Assembly: GCA_902801255.1 (NCBI GenBank)
Contig: CADCHO010000025.1
Span: forward strand, 1-43,624
Source of the DNA: an uncultured Eubacteriales bacterium
GTDB taxonomy: Bacteria; Bacillota; Clostridia; Peptostreptococcales; Anaerovoracaceae
Length of the DNA stretch: 43,624 nucleotides
Reading direction: 5' to 3'
The position numbers and the translations under genes are program-made. Within the stretch, counting starts at the first letter, position 1; the number at the start of each line of letters is the position of its first letter. Shown one piece after another: positions 7,248 to 16,618 of the stretch. The notes beneath the pieces were generated by a model. That model saw nothing but the letters and a program-made list of their open reading frames with translations. It did not search any database and had not been told where the DNA came from.

Positions 7248-9525
7248 TTATTCCTCCATCACTTCTCAGGACATTCCTGTTAAGGAGTCCCATGCGTTCC
7301 GCCTGCAGTATCATATCGAGCTGCAGCATCGTCTGATTGGCTGCAGATGCGAAGGCATTAAACAGTATGTCGAAAATCATAGCCGCGATCACGTATTCTT
7401 TTCCTAAACCAAGCTGCCCTATAATGACTACGTATGACAGCAGATTTACCCCCGGTATTGGTGGTGCCGCTACAAGCAGTATCAGAGCAAATACTATCGC
7501 AGTAAGTATCCATACAGGCGTTATCGCCACACCGTCTCTAAGCGCCGCAAAAACTACAAATGAGATCATTCCTACGATACTCGCGGGCATGTACAGCACC
7601 AGTCCGAGAGGAAGCACCCTCTGAGTGAATATCTTCTGTATGCCCAGACTCTTTATACAGCACTTTTCGGATAGTGCATATGAGTCACCGTCCAGTCCCG
7701 ATCTAAGGGTCAATATGAATGTAGGCCATAACTTCTTTAACAGTACTCCTGCTTTTACACCCGATCTCCTGCCGACCATCAGAAGGATAGCTGCCATGAC
7801 AAGCAATGAAACTATTATCGAAAACGGGATCACAACCATAAGGGAAACGAGCAGCGTCGCATTGCGGCTGATCACAAGCTGTGCTGTAAGGAAAACCGTA
7901 AACACAGGCATCAGCTCTGCTATCCACTGTGCCAGCTGCATGCTTATGCTGTTCAGCTGGTGGATGAGCGATACGATACCGCTGACCTGCTGCCCGACTG
8001 CCATGGTGGCATATGCAAATATGATTCCCATCAGTATGAGCTGAGCGGTGTTGAAATCCCTTATAGGATCGATCATGTTCTCAGGAACAACGCTGAAAAG
8101 GCCCTTTATCAGGTCTGACAGAATCTCTCTCGAAAACCCGTTGTAAGTAAAAGCATGTCCGGATACCAGCACAGCTGCCACTATGGTTATCACGCCCAGT
8201 ATAAGGCTTATAATGAAATACCTTCCTGTGATGACACCCGCGTTTCCGCCCTGCTCCGATACTTCACGGGTATCGAGCATAGTGGACATGACTATGATGA
8301 GCATCGCCGGTGCAGACACGCTGTAAAGTATGTTGTTCCAAAGATCATATACAGGAACAAGAAGGCCTTCTGTCACAAACAGAGCGTCTCCCTCAGTCAA
8401 TGCGACCATGGCTACACTGCCGGTAATTATGCCGAAAATGATAGTAAAGACAACCACGATTACAGGATTCACGCGCAGTCTGTGCAGAGGGATCTTCATT
8501 ATATTTGTCCCGTGCGAATAGCTGTATGTAGGGCTGATTCCTGCCGACGAGAGCAGACCGCGGCTCCATTCTTCAACGGAAGATTTTGTCTTGCTGAAAG
8601 GATTATATGCCTCGCCCACATGTTCTATCCTGATCGAAGGTCTTCCGAACCTTATGCTCGCGATCACCTTCACCATGTTGAGTTCGTCAAAACGCTGCCA
8701 TATGCTCAGCAGGGCTTCTTCTACAGTAAAGCGTATCCTGATGCGGTTCTGCCTTTCCGTTCCGGTACCTTTTAAAAAGGCTTCAAGGTCTTCCGAAATA
8801 CGCTCCACGCTTTCCCCGTTCAATATGAAACTTTTTCTGACCGATATGTCATCGATGATCTCCCGTATAAATACGAGCGTCATGATGATGACCGCGATGG
8901 AATTGCATATGTTTGAAAGTGATATGCCATAATACAGAGTCTGGGCAGCCATTCCAAGAACCGGAAGCACCCATATGCACATAAATGCGTTGTACTCTCT
9001 TTCCGGAAGAGCATCCCGCTCATTAAGCGTCCTGGTTAACAGTATGACAACAGCTGCTGCAGCAAGTACAGGCAGCACAGGATAGAGAACTCCTCTGTGA
9101 TAGAAGTTTTGCCCGTCAAAGCTGTACAGAAAACCGAAAAAAGCCGAAATGACAACAAGTCCCACGCCGGCACCGCACAGACCGTACACTGTATTGCGCT
9201 GTTTCTTATCTTCTCCGGCGCCTCTTTCCTCAAGCAGAGCATCGAGCAGGTTGTTCCCGAGCGCAAGCAGCACAAACATGCCTGTAAAAACAACAAAGTT
9301 GCTTATCCTTACCATTATATATCCGACATTCGTAGGATCTCCGCGGTAAACATAAGCCAGCGCATCTGCAATATTGATCACTGTATTCATAAGCAGACAC
9401 GCGATTATCGCCCTTGTCGCTTTGCGCGAACCGGTGTCATACATACGAATAGAGAGTACTGCCAATAAGCAGAACAGCGCAAATCCTGATTCAAGTGTTA
9501 TGTGCAGGAATGTTATAAGATTCAT
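7234..9525 (-). CDS. fusion: multi-TM sensor-like domain + degenerate HATPase-like domain + dicarboxylate/cation symporter (SDF)
   Basis: Three parts are visible in 763 residues. Residues ~1-240 hold seven hydrophobic helices, resembling membrane sensor domains of histidine kinases. Residues ~245-350 are soluble and resemble the GHKL/anti-sigma ATPase fold: FTVEEALLSIW in place of the N-box, RIEHVGEAYNPF in place of the G1 loop, and YSYSHGTNIMKIPL as the last strand. Residues ~355-745 match the sodium/dicarboxylate symporter fold, with re-entrant-loop-like SALSEKCC-type and ANQTMLQLD segments. The ATPase motifs are degenerate, so ATP binding is doubtful. The likely role is an amino-acid or dicarboxylate importer gated by a built-in sensor (inference). 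It follows a HAD gene by seven bases and overlaps prfB. Confidence 0.75.
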   Translation of the reverse strand: MNLITFLHITLESGFALFCLLAVLSIRMYDTGSRKATRAIIACLLMNTVINIADALAYVYRGDPTNVGYIMVRISNFVVFTGMFVLLALGNNLLDALLEERGAGEDKKQRNTVYGLCGAGVGLVVISAFFGFLYSFDGQNFYHRGVLYPVLPVLAAAAVVILLTRTLNERDALPEREYNAFMCIWVLPVLGMAAQTLYYGISLSNICNSIAVIIMTLVFIREIIDDISVRKSFILNGESVERISEDLEAFLKGTGTERQNRIRIRFTVEEALLSIWQRFDELNMVKVIASIRFGRPSIRIEHVGEAYNPFSKTKSSVEEWSRGLLSSAGISPTYSYSHGTNIMKIPLHRLRVNPVIVVVFTIIFGIITGSVAMVALTEGDALFVTEGLLVPVYDLWNNILYSVSAPAMLIIVMSTMLDTREVSEQGGNAGVITGRYFIISLILGVITIVAAVLVSGHAFTYNGFSREILSDLIKGLFSVVPENMIDPIRDFNTAQLILMGIIFAYATMAVGQQVSGIVSLIHQLNSISMQLAQWIAELMPVFTVFLTAQLVISRNATLLVSLMVVIPFSIIVSLLVMAAILLMVGRRSGVKAGVLLKKLWPTFILTLRSGLDGDSYALSEKCCIKSLGIQKIFTQRVLPLGLVLYMPASIVGMISFVVFAALRDGVAITPVWILTAIVFALILLVAAPPIPGVNLLSYVVIIGQLGLGKEYVIAAMIFDILFNAFASAANQTMLQLDMILQAERMGLLNRNVLRSDGGINVTA

Positions 9526-9532
9526 TTTCTGT

Positions 9533-10225
9533 TCAGATTATCTCCAGCAGCTGCTCAGGTTTTTCCATTCGGTATGTAGGCACAAAGCCTTCTGCCAGCA
9601 TAGCTTCTTCATCAACATAGTGGCTCCAGCCGACCATCACGCTGTCTACTCTTGCGTTGTTGGCACAGCCTATGTCGTATTTAGTATCGCCTATCATTAT
9701 TGCAGCATCCCGGACTGAGTCCGGGATACCGGAATCATCATCAAACGGTTCCCCGGCATGGACCATCATCTTTTTAAGGACTGCGTCAATGGTCTCAGGA
9801 TCCGGCTTATGGGAAGTCACATCATTCATGGTGACGACTTCATCCACGAGCTGATCCATATCGAGCTTCTTCATGTAATTCCAGAAGCTGTATGCAGTCC
9901 TGGACGTGCCGACGCCTATGATGCATCCGCGCTCCCTGAGCTGCTCAAGAAGCTCCCTGACGCCCTCAAAGACATACACTTCATAATCCTGCTGGTGCGA
10001 ATTCTGGTATTCTCTGTAGTAGTCCACAACTTCATTGGCAGGAACTTCCGGAATAAGTCTGCCGATCGTGTTCACGAGTATCTCCCCGAAAGTTGCTTCG
10101 ATCTCCCTGACTGACAGGGAATACCCCAGATATTTCTCAAAAGTCGCCTGCCATGATGCAACGATTATGTTGTTTGTATTGGCAAGAGTGTCATCGAAAT
10201 CAAATATTATGTATCTTTTTTTCAT
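9533..10225 (-). CDS. HAD superfamily phosphatase (PpaX/Gph-like)
   Basis: A 230-residue haloacid-dehalogenase-fold hydrolase. Motif I is FDFDDTLANT near residue 9 (nucleophile and acid aspartates), motif II is the serine of VGTSRT, motif III lysine is in SHKPDPE, and motif IV is MIGDTKYDIGCA. The helical cap between residues ~18 and 90 places it in the phosphoglycolate-phosphatase/PpaX-like subgroup that removes phosphate from small molecules. The substrate cannot be told from sequence. It lies 19 nt after the DUF2207 gene and seven bases before the symporter fusion, so it is an operon member. Confidence 0.88.
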   Translation of the reverse strand: MKKRYIIFDFDDTLANTNNIIVASWQATFEKYLGYSLSVREIEATFGEILVNTIGRLIPEVPANEVVDYYREYQNSHQQDYEVYVFEGVRELLEQLRERGCIIGVGTSRTAYSFWNYMKKLDMDQLVDEVVTMNDVTSHKPDPETIDAVLKKMMVHAGEPFDDDSGIPDSVRDAAIMIGDTKYDIGCANNARVDSVMVGWSHYVDEEAMLAEGFVPTYRMEKPEQLLEII

Positions 10226-10244
10226 CTATTAAAGCAAGCGAGCT

Positions 10245-12200
10245 TTACCAGCCGCCGCCTCCTCCGCCGCCGGCACCGCCGCCGCTGAAACCGCCTCCAC
10301 TGAAGCCGCCTCCGCCACTCCAGCTTCCGCCGCCTCCGCCGCTGCTCCAGCCGCCGCTTCCGCCGGAGCTGCTGTGCGATGGTGCAGGGATGACTATGTT
10401 GTTGCCTACGCTCGCGCTGCAGTCACTCATCATACGTCCCATCATGTAATAGTCGAAACTGTCAAAGCCGCGGGTGCCTCTGTACCAGTTAGGAGCAACA
10501 ACAGGCAGATCCTCGAAGTTCTTGATCCACTTGTTGCTCAGGCCGAATACATAAGCGTAAGGCATTATATGATAGAAGTACTGAGGATCCTCTTCAACGA
10601 GTTCATTCAGTTTATCAAGTTCTGCAGTCTTAATAAATTCTCTGAATCCAAGAACTCTTCCCAGAAGATCAGTGTATGAATCCGTCTTTGCGATCGCAAT
10701 GACAGCAAAGAACATGCAGATCAGCGTGCCGATCACCAGATACATTACCAGAGCGAGAGCTTTCGGTCTTGAAAGCAGGCTGAGCGAATCCGAGGTCATA
10801 GGAAGGATTCCGACTCCCATTGTGAAGAACCAGATGGCGCCGAGGCTCTTGAGCACTGTCTTCACTTTTGATGTGCCGCGGATGTTGTCATATACAGAAC
10901 ACATGAGATATACAGATATGAGAATATGTGCTGCTGCCCAGAACAGGAGGAAACCTCCCATCTCATCTCCGTTGATCCCCGCCCAGGTTATAAATGCAGC
11001 GGACGGCATGATAGCCGCTACTGTGCAGGCGGCTCTCGCCATACGCGAATCAGGCCTGACGATAGCGTTGCTGCCCTTGAACATTTCCTCCAGCTGCTCC
11101 TTGGACTTCAGATATTTTTTTCCGAAGGTAGTCGATGAACCGATCTGGTCGCTCGTCCTCACATTCTTCGTTCCCGGGAATAAGCCTTCATATATATAAC
11201 GTATATACTGAGGAACTTCCGCTCCCGGTTCCCTTATTCCGATGAACCTGAATTTCTTTCTGTCCATCTCCTCTATCTCGATATAACCTTTGTCCGCAAG
11301 GTAAACTATCGTAGAGATCACATCCTGCTTGTCAGCTCTGCCGTCAGCAAGATATCCTATCTCTCCCGGAGTCAGATCGTCCGGAGGATAGAACTCGAGA
11401 GTTTTCACCATATGCTTGTCCCTGCCGTAGAGATACCAGAGCAGGATGGCTCCGACAGGCCCGAGCAGGAACAGGAACATATTGCCTATGCTGAGTTTTC
11501 CGAACTGAGGAGCACCTTCCCAGTACCCCTGCGGAAGTTCGAGCTGAAGCGTTATACCGTGATGTGCAGGGATATCATTTGCAGTGATCGTTATTGTTTT
11601 TCCGTCTTCTCCTGTCTCAAGAACAGCATTGTCCTCGTTGGAAGCAGTGCCGTAAGAGCCCGAGTAGACTCTCGCCTTGCTGAGATCCGCTTCCTTTGGC
11701 AGGTTGATCACGCATTTACTCGCGCCTATATCTGTTTCCCAGTCAGTAGGTACCAGATTCAGGAGCAGCATGTCCTTCTCATTATTCTCATCCTCATACA
11801 TCGCGATGTTGTAGAAGATGTCGTAAGGGTTATCTCCGATGAGAGTGTAATTGCCGCTTCCGATCTTTACGACCTTGTAACCTGACTGCGTATAGATCTC
11901 GTAATCATAGCCCGGCACCTTTATTCCCGACAGCTTCTGGCCCTGCATAGGCAGATATCTGTAAATGCCGTGATGAGCAGTGACATAGTACATGTCCAGG
12001 TGCTCATGGTAATCATATGAATTGTCTTTCGCAACATCGACCGTGATATCGTAGTTGACGGTATACATCGTGTTGTCGCTCGCATAGCTGCCTGTTCCTT
12101 CTGTCGCGAAAGGTATCATCATGATGGCAACTGCTGCGATTGCCAGCACCGCAGCTGCCCTTCTCAGGACACCGGTGCTGCGTGTCTTTATTGTTTTCAT
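10245..12200 (-). CDS. DUF2207 family membrane protein with Gly/Ser-rich tail
   Basis: The protein has 651 residues. An N-terminal signal/anchor helix (AAAVLAIAAVAIMMIPFA) precedes an extracytoplasmic DUF2207 beta domain (VNYDITVDVAKDNSYDYHEHLDMYY onward is typical). A central helix near residue 235-255 is followed by a cytoplasmic segment and further hydrophobic helices at ~395-515. The last ~40 residues are almost pure Gly/Ser/Trp/Phe, the usual end of this family. DUF2207 genes are commonly paired with lemA, as here (12 nt gap). Function is unknown; association with the envelope is inferred. Confidence 0.88.
   Translation of the reverse strand: MKTIKTRSTGVLRRAAAVLAIAAVAIMMIPFATEGTGSYASDNTMYTVNYDITVDVAKDNSYDYHEHLDMYYVTAHHGIYRYLPMQGQKLSGIKVPGYDYEIYTQSGYKVVKIGSGNYTLIGDNPYDIFYNIAMYEDENNEKDMLLLNLVPTDWETDIGASKCVINLPKEADLSKARVYSGSYGTASNEDNAVLETGEDGKTITITANDIPAHHGITLQLELPQGYWEGAPQFGKLSIGNMFLFLLGPVGAILLWYLYGRDKHMVKTLEFYPPDDLTPGEIGYLADGRADKQDVISTIVYLADKGYIEIEEMDRKKFRFIGIREPGAEVPQYIRYIYEGLFPGTKNVRTSDQIGSSTTFGKKYLKSKEQLEEMFKGSNAIVRPDSRMARAACTVAAIMPSAAFITWAGINGDEMGGFLLFWAAAHILISVYLMCSVYDNIRGTSKVKTVLKSLGAIWFFTMGVGILPMTSDSLSLLSRPKALALVMYLVIGTLICMFFAVIAIAKTDSYTDLLGRVLGFREFIKTAELDKLNELVEEDPQYFYHIMPYAYVFGLSNKWIKNFEDLPVVAPNWYRGTRGFDSFDYYMMGRMMSDCSASVGNNIVIPAPSHSSSGGSGGWSSGGGGGSWSGGGGFSGGGFSGGGAGGGGGGGW
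10249..10372 (-). repeat. low-complexity GGN-codon tract
   Basis: The 3' end of the DUF2207 gene is a run of glycine codons with Ser, Trp and Phe spacers. At DNA level this gives dense CCGCC/CCTCC repeats on the plus strand. It encodes the flexible tail and is a likely site for slippage. It is not a mobile element. Confidence 0.7.
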
Positions 12201-12212
12201 GACAGTATCCCC

Positions 12213-12494
12213 CTAGAGACCTTCATCGAAATCCTCAGTGTGCATCTTAGGAAAGTTGAACATGTTTGCGACCAGGCTGGTCGGGAAACTTTCGACCTTG
12301 TTGTTGTAGTCACGGAGCACTGCGCTGAGATACTTTTTAGCGTTGTCAATGTCTTTAGGGTCGCCTGCCTCCTCATACTTGCGCAGTTCAACTTCGGCAA
12401 GTTCGATGCGGTTCTTGTCCTTTGTCAGTGAATTGTAAGTGAGCGCAAAGAATGCAGCTACCACTATCACCAGAATAATAACAAATGTTAACAT
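12213..12494 (-). CDS. miniature LemA family protein
   Basis: This is a 93-residue membrane-anchored protein. The N-terminal helix MLTFVIILVIVVAAFFALTYNSL and the C-terminal motif YLSAVLRDYNNKVESFPTSL, then VANMFNF, match the two ends of LemA. The long central helices of the usual ~185-residue LemA are missing, so helices 1 and 4 are joined by a ~30-residue Glu/Lys-rich stretch. The start is at 12494 because AAGGAG lies six bases upstream; a longer in-frame extension (to 12593) has no such site and overlaps secA. It is paired with DUF2207, as full-length LemA usually is. It could be a natural deletion form; function is unknown. Confidence 0.78.
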   Translation of the reverse strand: MLTFVIILVIVVAAFFALTYNSLTKDKNRIELAEVELRKYEEAGDPKDIDNAKKYLSAVLRDYNNKVESFPTSLVANMFNFPKMHTEDFDEGL

Positions 12495-12538
12495 ACCGGA
12501 CTCCTTTCGTTCCTGTCGTTGTAACTTCTCTATTTTTA

Positions 12539-15304
12539 TCAGGCATTTCTGCCGCAGCAGTTCTTGTACTTTTTGCCGCTTCCGCAAGGACAAGGATCGT
12601 TTCTTCCTACCTTAGGCATGTCGCGCCTGATAGTCTCCTGCTTTCCTGTCTTATCAGCCTTAGGAGCTGCAGCCGGCATATTGCCGCCCTTTGCCTTCGC
12701 CTGGGAGGCTGTATCGTCCTTGTATTCTTCCTTTGCAGCAGATGTTTTGCCTGTGACAACGTTACGTCTCTCAGTCTTGGTCGTCACTGTCACGTTATAG
12801 CAGAACTTGACGGTCTCTTCCCTGATGTCAGCAACCATTTCGTCGAACATGGCGAAGCCTTCCTGGGCGTATGCAACAGCAGGATCCTGCTGTCCGATAC
12901 CTCTGAGGCCGATACCATCCTTCAGCTGATCCATGGCATCGATATGATCCATCCAGCGGTTGTCTACGACCCTCAGTAGGATCATGCGCTCGACTTCCCT
13001 CATCTGCTCGCTGCCGATCTCGGCTTCCTTCTCTGCATACATCTCATCAAAGATCTGCTTTATGTCATCCTTGAGAGTCTGCTCATCGAGGCTCTTTATG
13101 TAGTCCTCATCAACTCTGAGCCTGCCCTTGAAGTTCGGCGTGATCTGCTCGAGTCCGTCGGTGATCCTCTTGATATCCCACTCTTCGGAATATTTGGATT
13201 CCATGACTACCGGGTCGACTATGCCGTCGATCAGCTCGTAAGTCATGTTCTTTATATAGCCCGAAACGTCCTCGCCGTTGAGCACCATACGCCTCTGATC
13301 GTAGATGATCTCACGCTGTTTGTTCATTACGTTATCGTACTGCAGCACGTATTTACGGATACCGAAGTTTTTACCCTCGACTTTCTTCTGGGCGCTCTCG
13401 ATGGATCTTGACAGCATGCCCGCCTCGAGAGGTTCGTCTTCGTCCATTCCAACTCTTTCAAGTATTCCCTGCATCCTTTCGCCTCCGAAGAGCCTCATCA
13501 GATCGTCTTCGAGAGCGATGAAGAACTGCGTTGTACCCGGGTCGCCCTGACGTCCGGAACGTCCTCTGAGCTGGTTATCGATACGTCTTGATTCGTGACG
13601 CTCGGTACCGACTATGCAGAGTCCGCCAAGTTCCCTTACCTTCTGCTGTTCAGGAGCTCTTTCCTTCTTGATCTGCTCATGCAGGGTATTGTATTTTTCG
13701 CGTGCCTCGAGAAGTTCAGGATCGTCCGATTTCTCGAAACCTGTCGCAAATGATATCTGTTCAGGCGTGTATCCTTCCTTGCGCATCTGCTTGCGCGCCT
13801 CGAAATCAGGATTGCCGCCTAAAATGATATCGGTACCACGACCGGCCATGTTGGTCGCTATGGTTACAGCTCCGAGCCTGCCGGCTTCGGCGACGATCTC
13901 AGCCTCCTGCTCATGGTGCTTAGCGTTCAGTACGTTGTGCTTAACGCCGCGCTTCTTGAGCATGCCGCTGATGAGCTCGGATATCTCGATCGAAATGGTA
14001 CCTACCAGTACCGGCTGTCCAGTCTGATGGGCTTCTACGACTTTGTTTACTATTGCCTTATACTTGGCCTTCTGGTGAGCATATACCGAATCCTGCTTAT
14101 CATCCCTGATGACCGGCATATTGGTAGGTATAACAACTACATCCATGTTGTAGATGTCGCGGAATTCGTCTTCCTCTGTCTTTGCTGTACCGGTCATGCC
14201 GGCAAGCTTGTTGTACATCCTGAAGTAGTTCTGGAGAGTGATGGTAGCGAGCGTCTTTGACTCCGACCTTACCTTAACGCCTTCCTTTGCCTCGATAGCC
14301 TGATGCAGGCCGTTGCTGAAGCGTCTTCCATACATGAGACGTCCGGTGAACTCGTCTACGATGAGGATCTCGCCGTCCTTTACGATGTAGTCGACGTCTT
14401 TCTTCATGAGGAAGTTCGCACGGAGAGCCTGATGTACGTAGTGGTTGAGCTCCATGTTGTCAGGATCCGAGAAGTTGTCGATCTTGAAGTAGGACTCGCA
14501 GAGCTTGACTCCTTCGTCTGTCAGCGACACCTGATTGTCCTTCTCTTCAACCTTGTAGTCCGTTCCCTCATTGAGGGTCTTTACGAAGGTGTTGGCATTC
14601 CTGTACATCACGCTGGAGTCAACGCCTCTTCCGGAAATGATGAGCGGTGTTCTGGCTTCATCGATGAGGATAGAGTCGACCTCGTCGACGATGGCATAGT
14701 TGAGCTCTCTCTGTGTGAGCTCCTCCTTGTACGTGACCATGTTGTCGCGCAGGTAGTCGAAACCGAACTCATTGTTGGTGCCGTATGTGATGTCGGCCAT
14801 GTACTGGTCGTGTCTCGCCTTACCCTCGACTGCATGTATTACGCATCCCACCTTAAGGCCGAGGAATGAGTAAAGCTTGCCCATCCACTCCGCGTCACGT
14901 TTGGCCAGATAGTCATTGACCGTAACAACGTGTACGCCGCGTCCTTCAAGAGCGTTGAGGTATGCAGGCAGGGTCGCCACCAGAGTCTTACCTTCACCGG
15001 TCTTCATCTCGGAGATACGGCCCTGATGAAGTACTACGCCTCCTATGAGCTGCACTCTGAAATGCTTCATTCCGAGAGAACGCCACGCTGCCTCGCGGCA
15101 TACAGCGAATGCTTCAGGCAGTATGTCGTCGAGAGTTTCGCCCTCAGCGAGTCTTTCCTTGAATTCCCCGGTCTTGGCTCTCAGTTCATCATCCGAAAGA
15201 GCCTGCATCGACTCATCGTATGATTCAATTACATCTACGATTTTTTCGATCTTTCTGACTTCCTTTGCATTGAGGTCGCCAAAGATCTTCTCCATTAAAC
15301 CCAT
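12539..15304 (-). CDS. secA: preprotein translocase ATPase SecA
   Basis: SecA is the motor that pushes secretory proteins through SecYEG. At 921 residues it is full length. Motor motifs are intact: Walker [13 protein letters not shown] near residue 100, [15 protein letters not shown] near 205-215, and [12 protein letters not shown] and [13 protein letters not shown] in the second motor domain. The C-terminal tail ends in the zinc-binding SEC-C module [13 protein letters not shown] that contacts SecB or ribosomes. It follows the CNNM gene by 54 nt and has AAAGGA ahead of ATG. In many Bacillota secA lies next to prfB; here four genes (lemA-like, DUF2207, HAD, symporter fusion) separate them. 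Confidence 0.97.
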   Translation of the reverse strand: MGLMEKIFGDLNAKEVRKIEKIVDVIESYDESMQALSDDELRAKTGEFKERLAEGETLDDILPEAFAVCREAAWRSLGMKHFRVQLIGGVVLHQGRISEMKTGEGKTLVATLPAYLNALEGRGVHVVTVNDYLAKRDAEWMGKLYSFLGLKVGCVIHAVEGKARHDQYMADITYGTNNEFGFDYLRDNMVTYKEELTQRELNYAIVDEVDSILIDEARTPLIISGRGVDSSVMYRNANTFVKTLNEGTDYKVEEKDNQVSLTDEGVKLCESYFKIDNFSDPDNMELNHYVHQALRANFLMKKDVDYIVKDGEILIVDEFTGRLMYGRRFSNGLHQAIEAKEGVKVRSESKTLATITLQNYFRMYNKLAGMTGTAKTEEDEFRDIYNMDVVVIPTNMPVIRDDKQDSVYAHQKAKYKAIVNKVVEAHQTGQPVLVGTISIEISELISGMLKKRGVKHNVLNAKHHEQEAEIVAEAGRLGAVTIATNMAGRGTDIILGGNPDFEARKQMRKEGYTPEQISFATGFEKSDDPELLEAREKYNTLHEQIKKERAPEQQKVRELGGLCIVGTERHESRRIDNQLRGRSGRQGDPGTTQFFIALEDDLMRLFGGERMQGILERVGMDEDEPLEAGMLSRSIESAQKKVEGKNFGIRKYVLQYDNVMNKQREIIYDQRRMVLNGEDVSGYIKNMTYELIDGIVDPVVMESKYSEEWDIKRITDGLEQITPNFKGRLRVDEDYIKSLDEQTLKDDIKQIFDEMYAEKEAEIGSEQMREVERMILLRVVDNRWMDHIDAMDQLKDGIGLRGIGQQDPAVAYAQEGFAMFDEMVADIREETVKFCYNVTVTTKTERRNVVTGKTSAAKEEYKDDTASQAKAKGGNMPAAAPKADKTGKQETIRRDMPKVGRNDPCPCGSGKKYKNCCGRNA

Positions 15305-15358
15305 TGATATATCGTCCTTTCGTTTTTATTGAGCTGTATGGCTCGTTCCAAAAGAGTA

Positions 15359-16618
15359 TTAATCCTCATCTTCCGGTTTATCCCTGACCGCGATGCGTGT
15401 CATTAATGCGCGCCTTGCATCGGCCTTGGTTACCTTGACGTGGAATAATTTATGTCTCGATTCATAGTCGAACTCATCGCCCACCTTAGGCAGCCTGTCA
15501 AGTTCGATCATCACCCATCCGTTGATGGTTGTGGCGTCAGCCTCGATCTCCTCATCGAACATCTCAAAAAAGTCCTCGAGATTTGCTCCGCCCGCAACCA
15601 TATAGACGCCATCGCCTGCCGGTCTTACATCTCTCGATGTTACAGTGTCGTGCTCATCGTAAATGTCACCGACGATCTCTTCGATGATATCCTCAAGTGT
15701 GACCAGTCCGGTCGTGCCGCCGTACTCATCTACGACTATTGCAATGTGAGTCCTCTTAGCCTGCATCTTTTTGAGCAGAACAGCCGCCTTGAGGGTCTCA
15801 GCCACATAAGCTACCGGCTTGATGATCTTCTCGGTGTCCTTTATTGTCTTTACATTATTGTTATAAAGGTCTTTCTGGTTGATGACGCCGATGATGTTAT
15901 CGAGGTCATCCTCATACACCGGCAGCCTCGAAAGGCCGGACTCCTTGAAGACCTTTTTGATATCTGCGACAGGTGTGCCTCTTTCGACCGCAACAATATC
16001 GACCCTCGGTGTGAGGATGTCGATGGCTTCTATGTCGTTGAACTCTATTGCATTAGCGATGAGCTCGCTCTGCTCTTCTCCTATGGCTCCGCCGGCCTCA
16101 GCCTCCTCGACTATGGTCAGCAGTTCATCCTCGCTGAATTCAGGTCCATCCTTCTTGCCAAAGGCCTTTTTGAGAAAGATTTTCAGTCCGTTGAAGATGA
16201 ATGTCAGCGGAGTCAGTACGAATATGAGCGCCCTGACAAAAGGCGTCAGGAAGAGAGCTACCTCTTCCGCATACTCTCTGGCGAGGATCTTAGGAGAGAT
16301 CTCGCCGAACACGAGTACGAGGAATGTGACCATGACAGTGGCGATGGTCGGGCCTATCTTTCCGCCCCATGTCATGATGCCGTACACTGTAGCGACAGAT
16401 GTCATGGTAATGTTGGATATGGTATTTCCGACCAGCACTGCTGTGATCAGCCTGTCGAAGTCCTCACAGAGCTCAAGTGCGTAAGCTGCGCGCTTGTTGT
16501 CATCAGCCGCGAGATTCTTCAGTTTGATCTTGTTCGCTGAGCTGAACGCTGTCTCGGTAGCCGAGAAAAACGTTGAGCTTAGCGTAAGAAGTATTATTGC
16601 TATAAGATATCCGTTCAT
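15359..16618 (-). CDS. CNNM/CorC-HlyC family membrane protein with CBS pair
   Basis: A 419-residue protein of the hemolysin-C/CNNM family linked to magnesium or cobalt homeostasis. The first ~150 residues hold the CNNM membrane domain (LSSTFFSATETAFSSAN, then LVGNTISNITMTS). Two CBS domains span ~200-320, recognisable from TPRVDIVAVERGTPV and VVDEYGGTTGLVTLEDIIEEI. The C-terminal CorC/HlyC transporter-associated domain begins near 340 (DGVYMVAGGANLEDF). Its ATG shares one base with the stop of the giant repeat gene (TAATG), so it is probably translated by ribosomes finishing that gene. Confidence 0.92.
   Translation of the reverse strand: MNGYLIAIILLTLSSTFFSATETAFSSANKIKLKNLAADDNKRAAYALELCEDFDRLITAVLVGNTISNITMTSVATVYGIMTWGGKIGPTIATVMVTFLVLVFGEISPKILAREYAEEVALFLTPFVRALIFVLTPLTFIFNGLKIFLKKAFGKKDGPEFSEDELLTIVEEAEAGGAIGEEQSELIANAIEFNDIEAIDILTPRVDIVAVERGTPVADIKKVFKESGLSRLPVYEDDLDNIIGVINQKDLYNNNVKTIKDTEKIIKPVAYVAETLKAAVLLKKMQAKRTHIAIVVDEYGGTTGLVTLEDIIEEIVGDIYDEHDTVTSRDVRPAGDGVYMVAGGANLEDFFEMFDEEIEADATTINGWVMIELDRLPKVGDEFDYESRHKLFHVKVTKADARRALMTRIAVRDKPEDED

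Noticed and set aside
12213-12593. 126-residue LemA start
   Set aside because: The extra 33 residues overlap the secA 3' end and lack a ribosome site; the start at 12494 has AAGGAG at ideal spacing.
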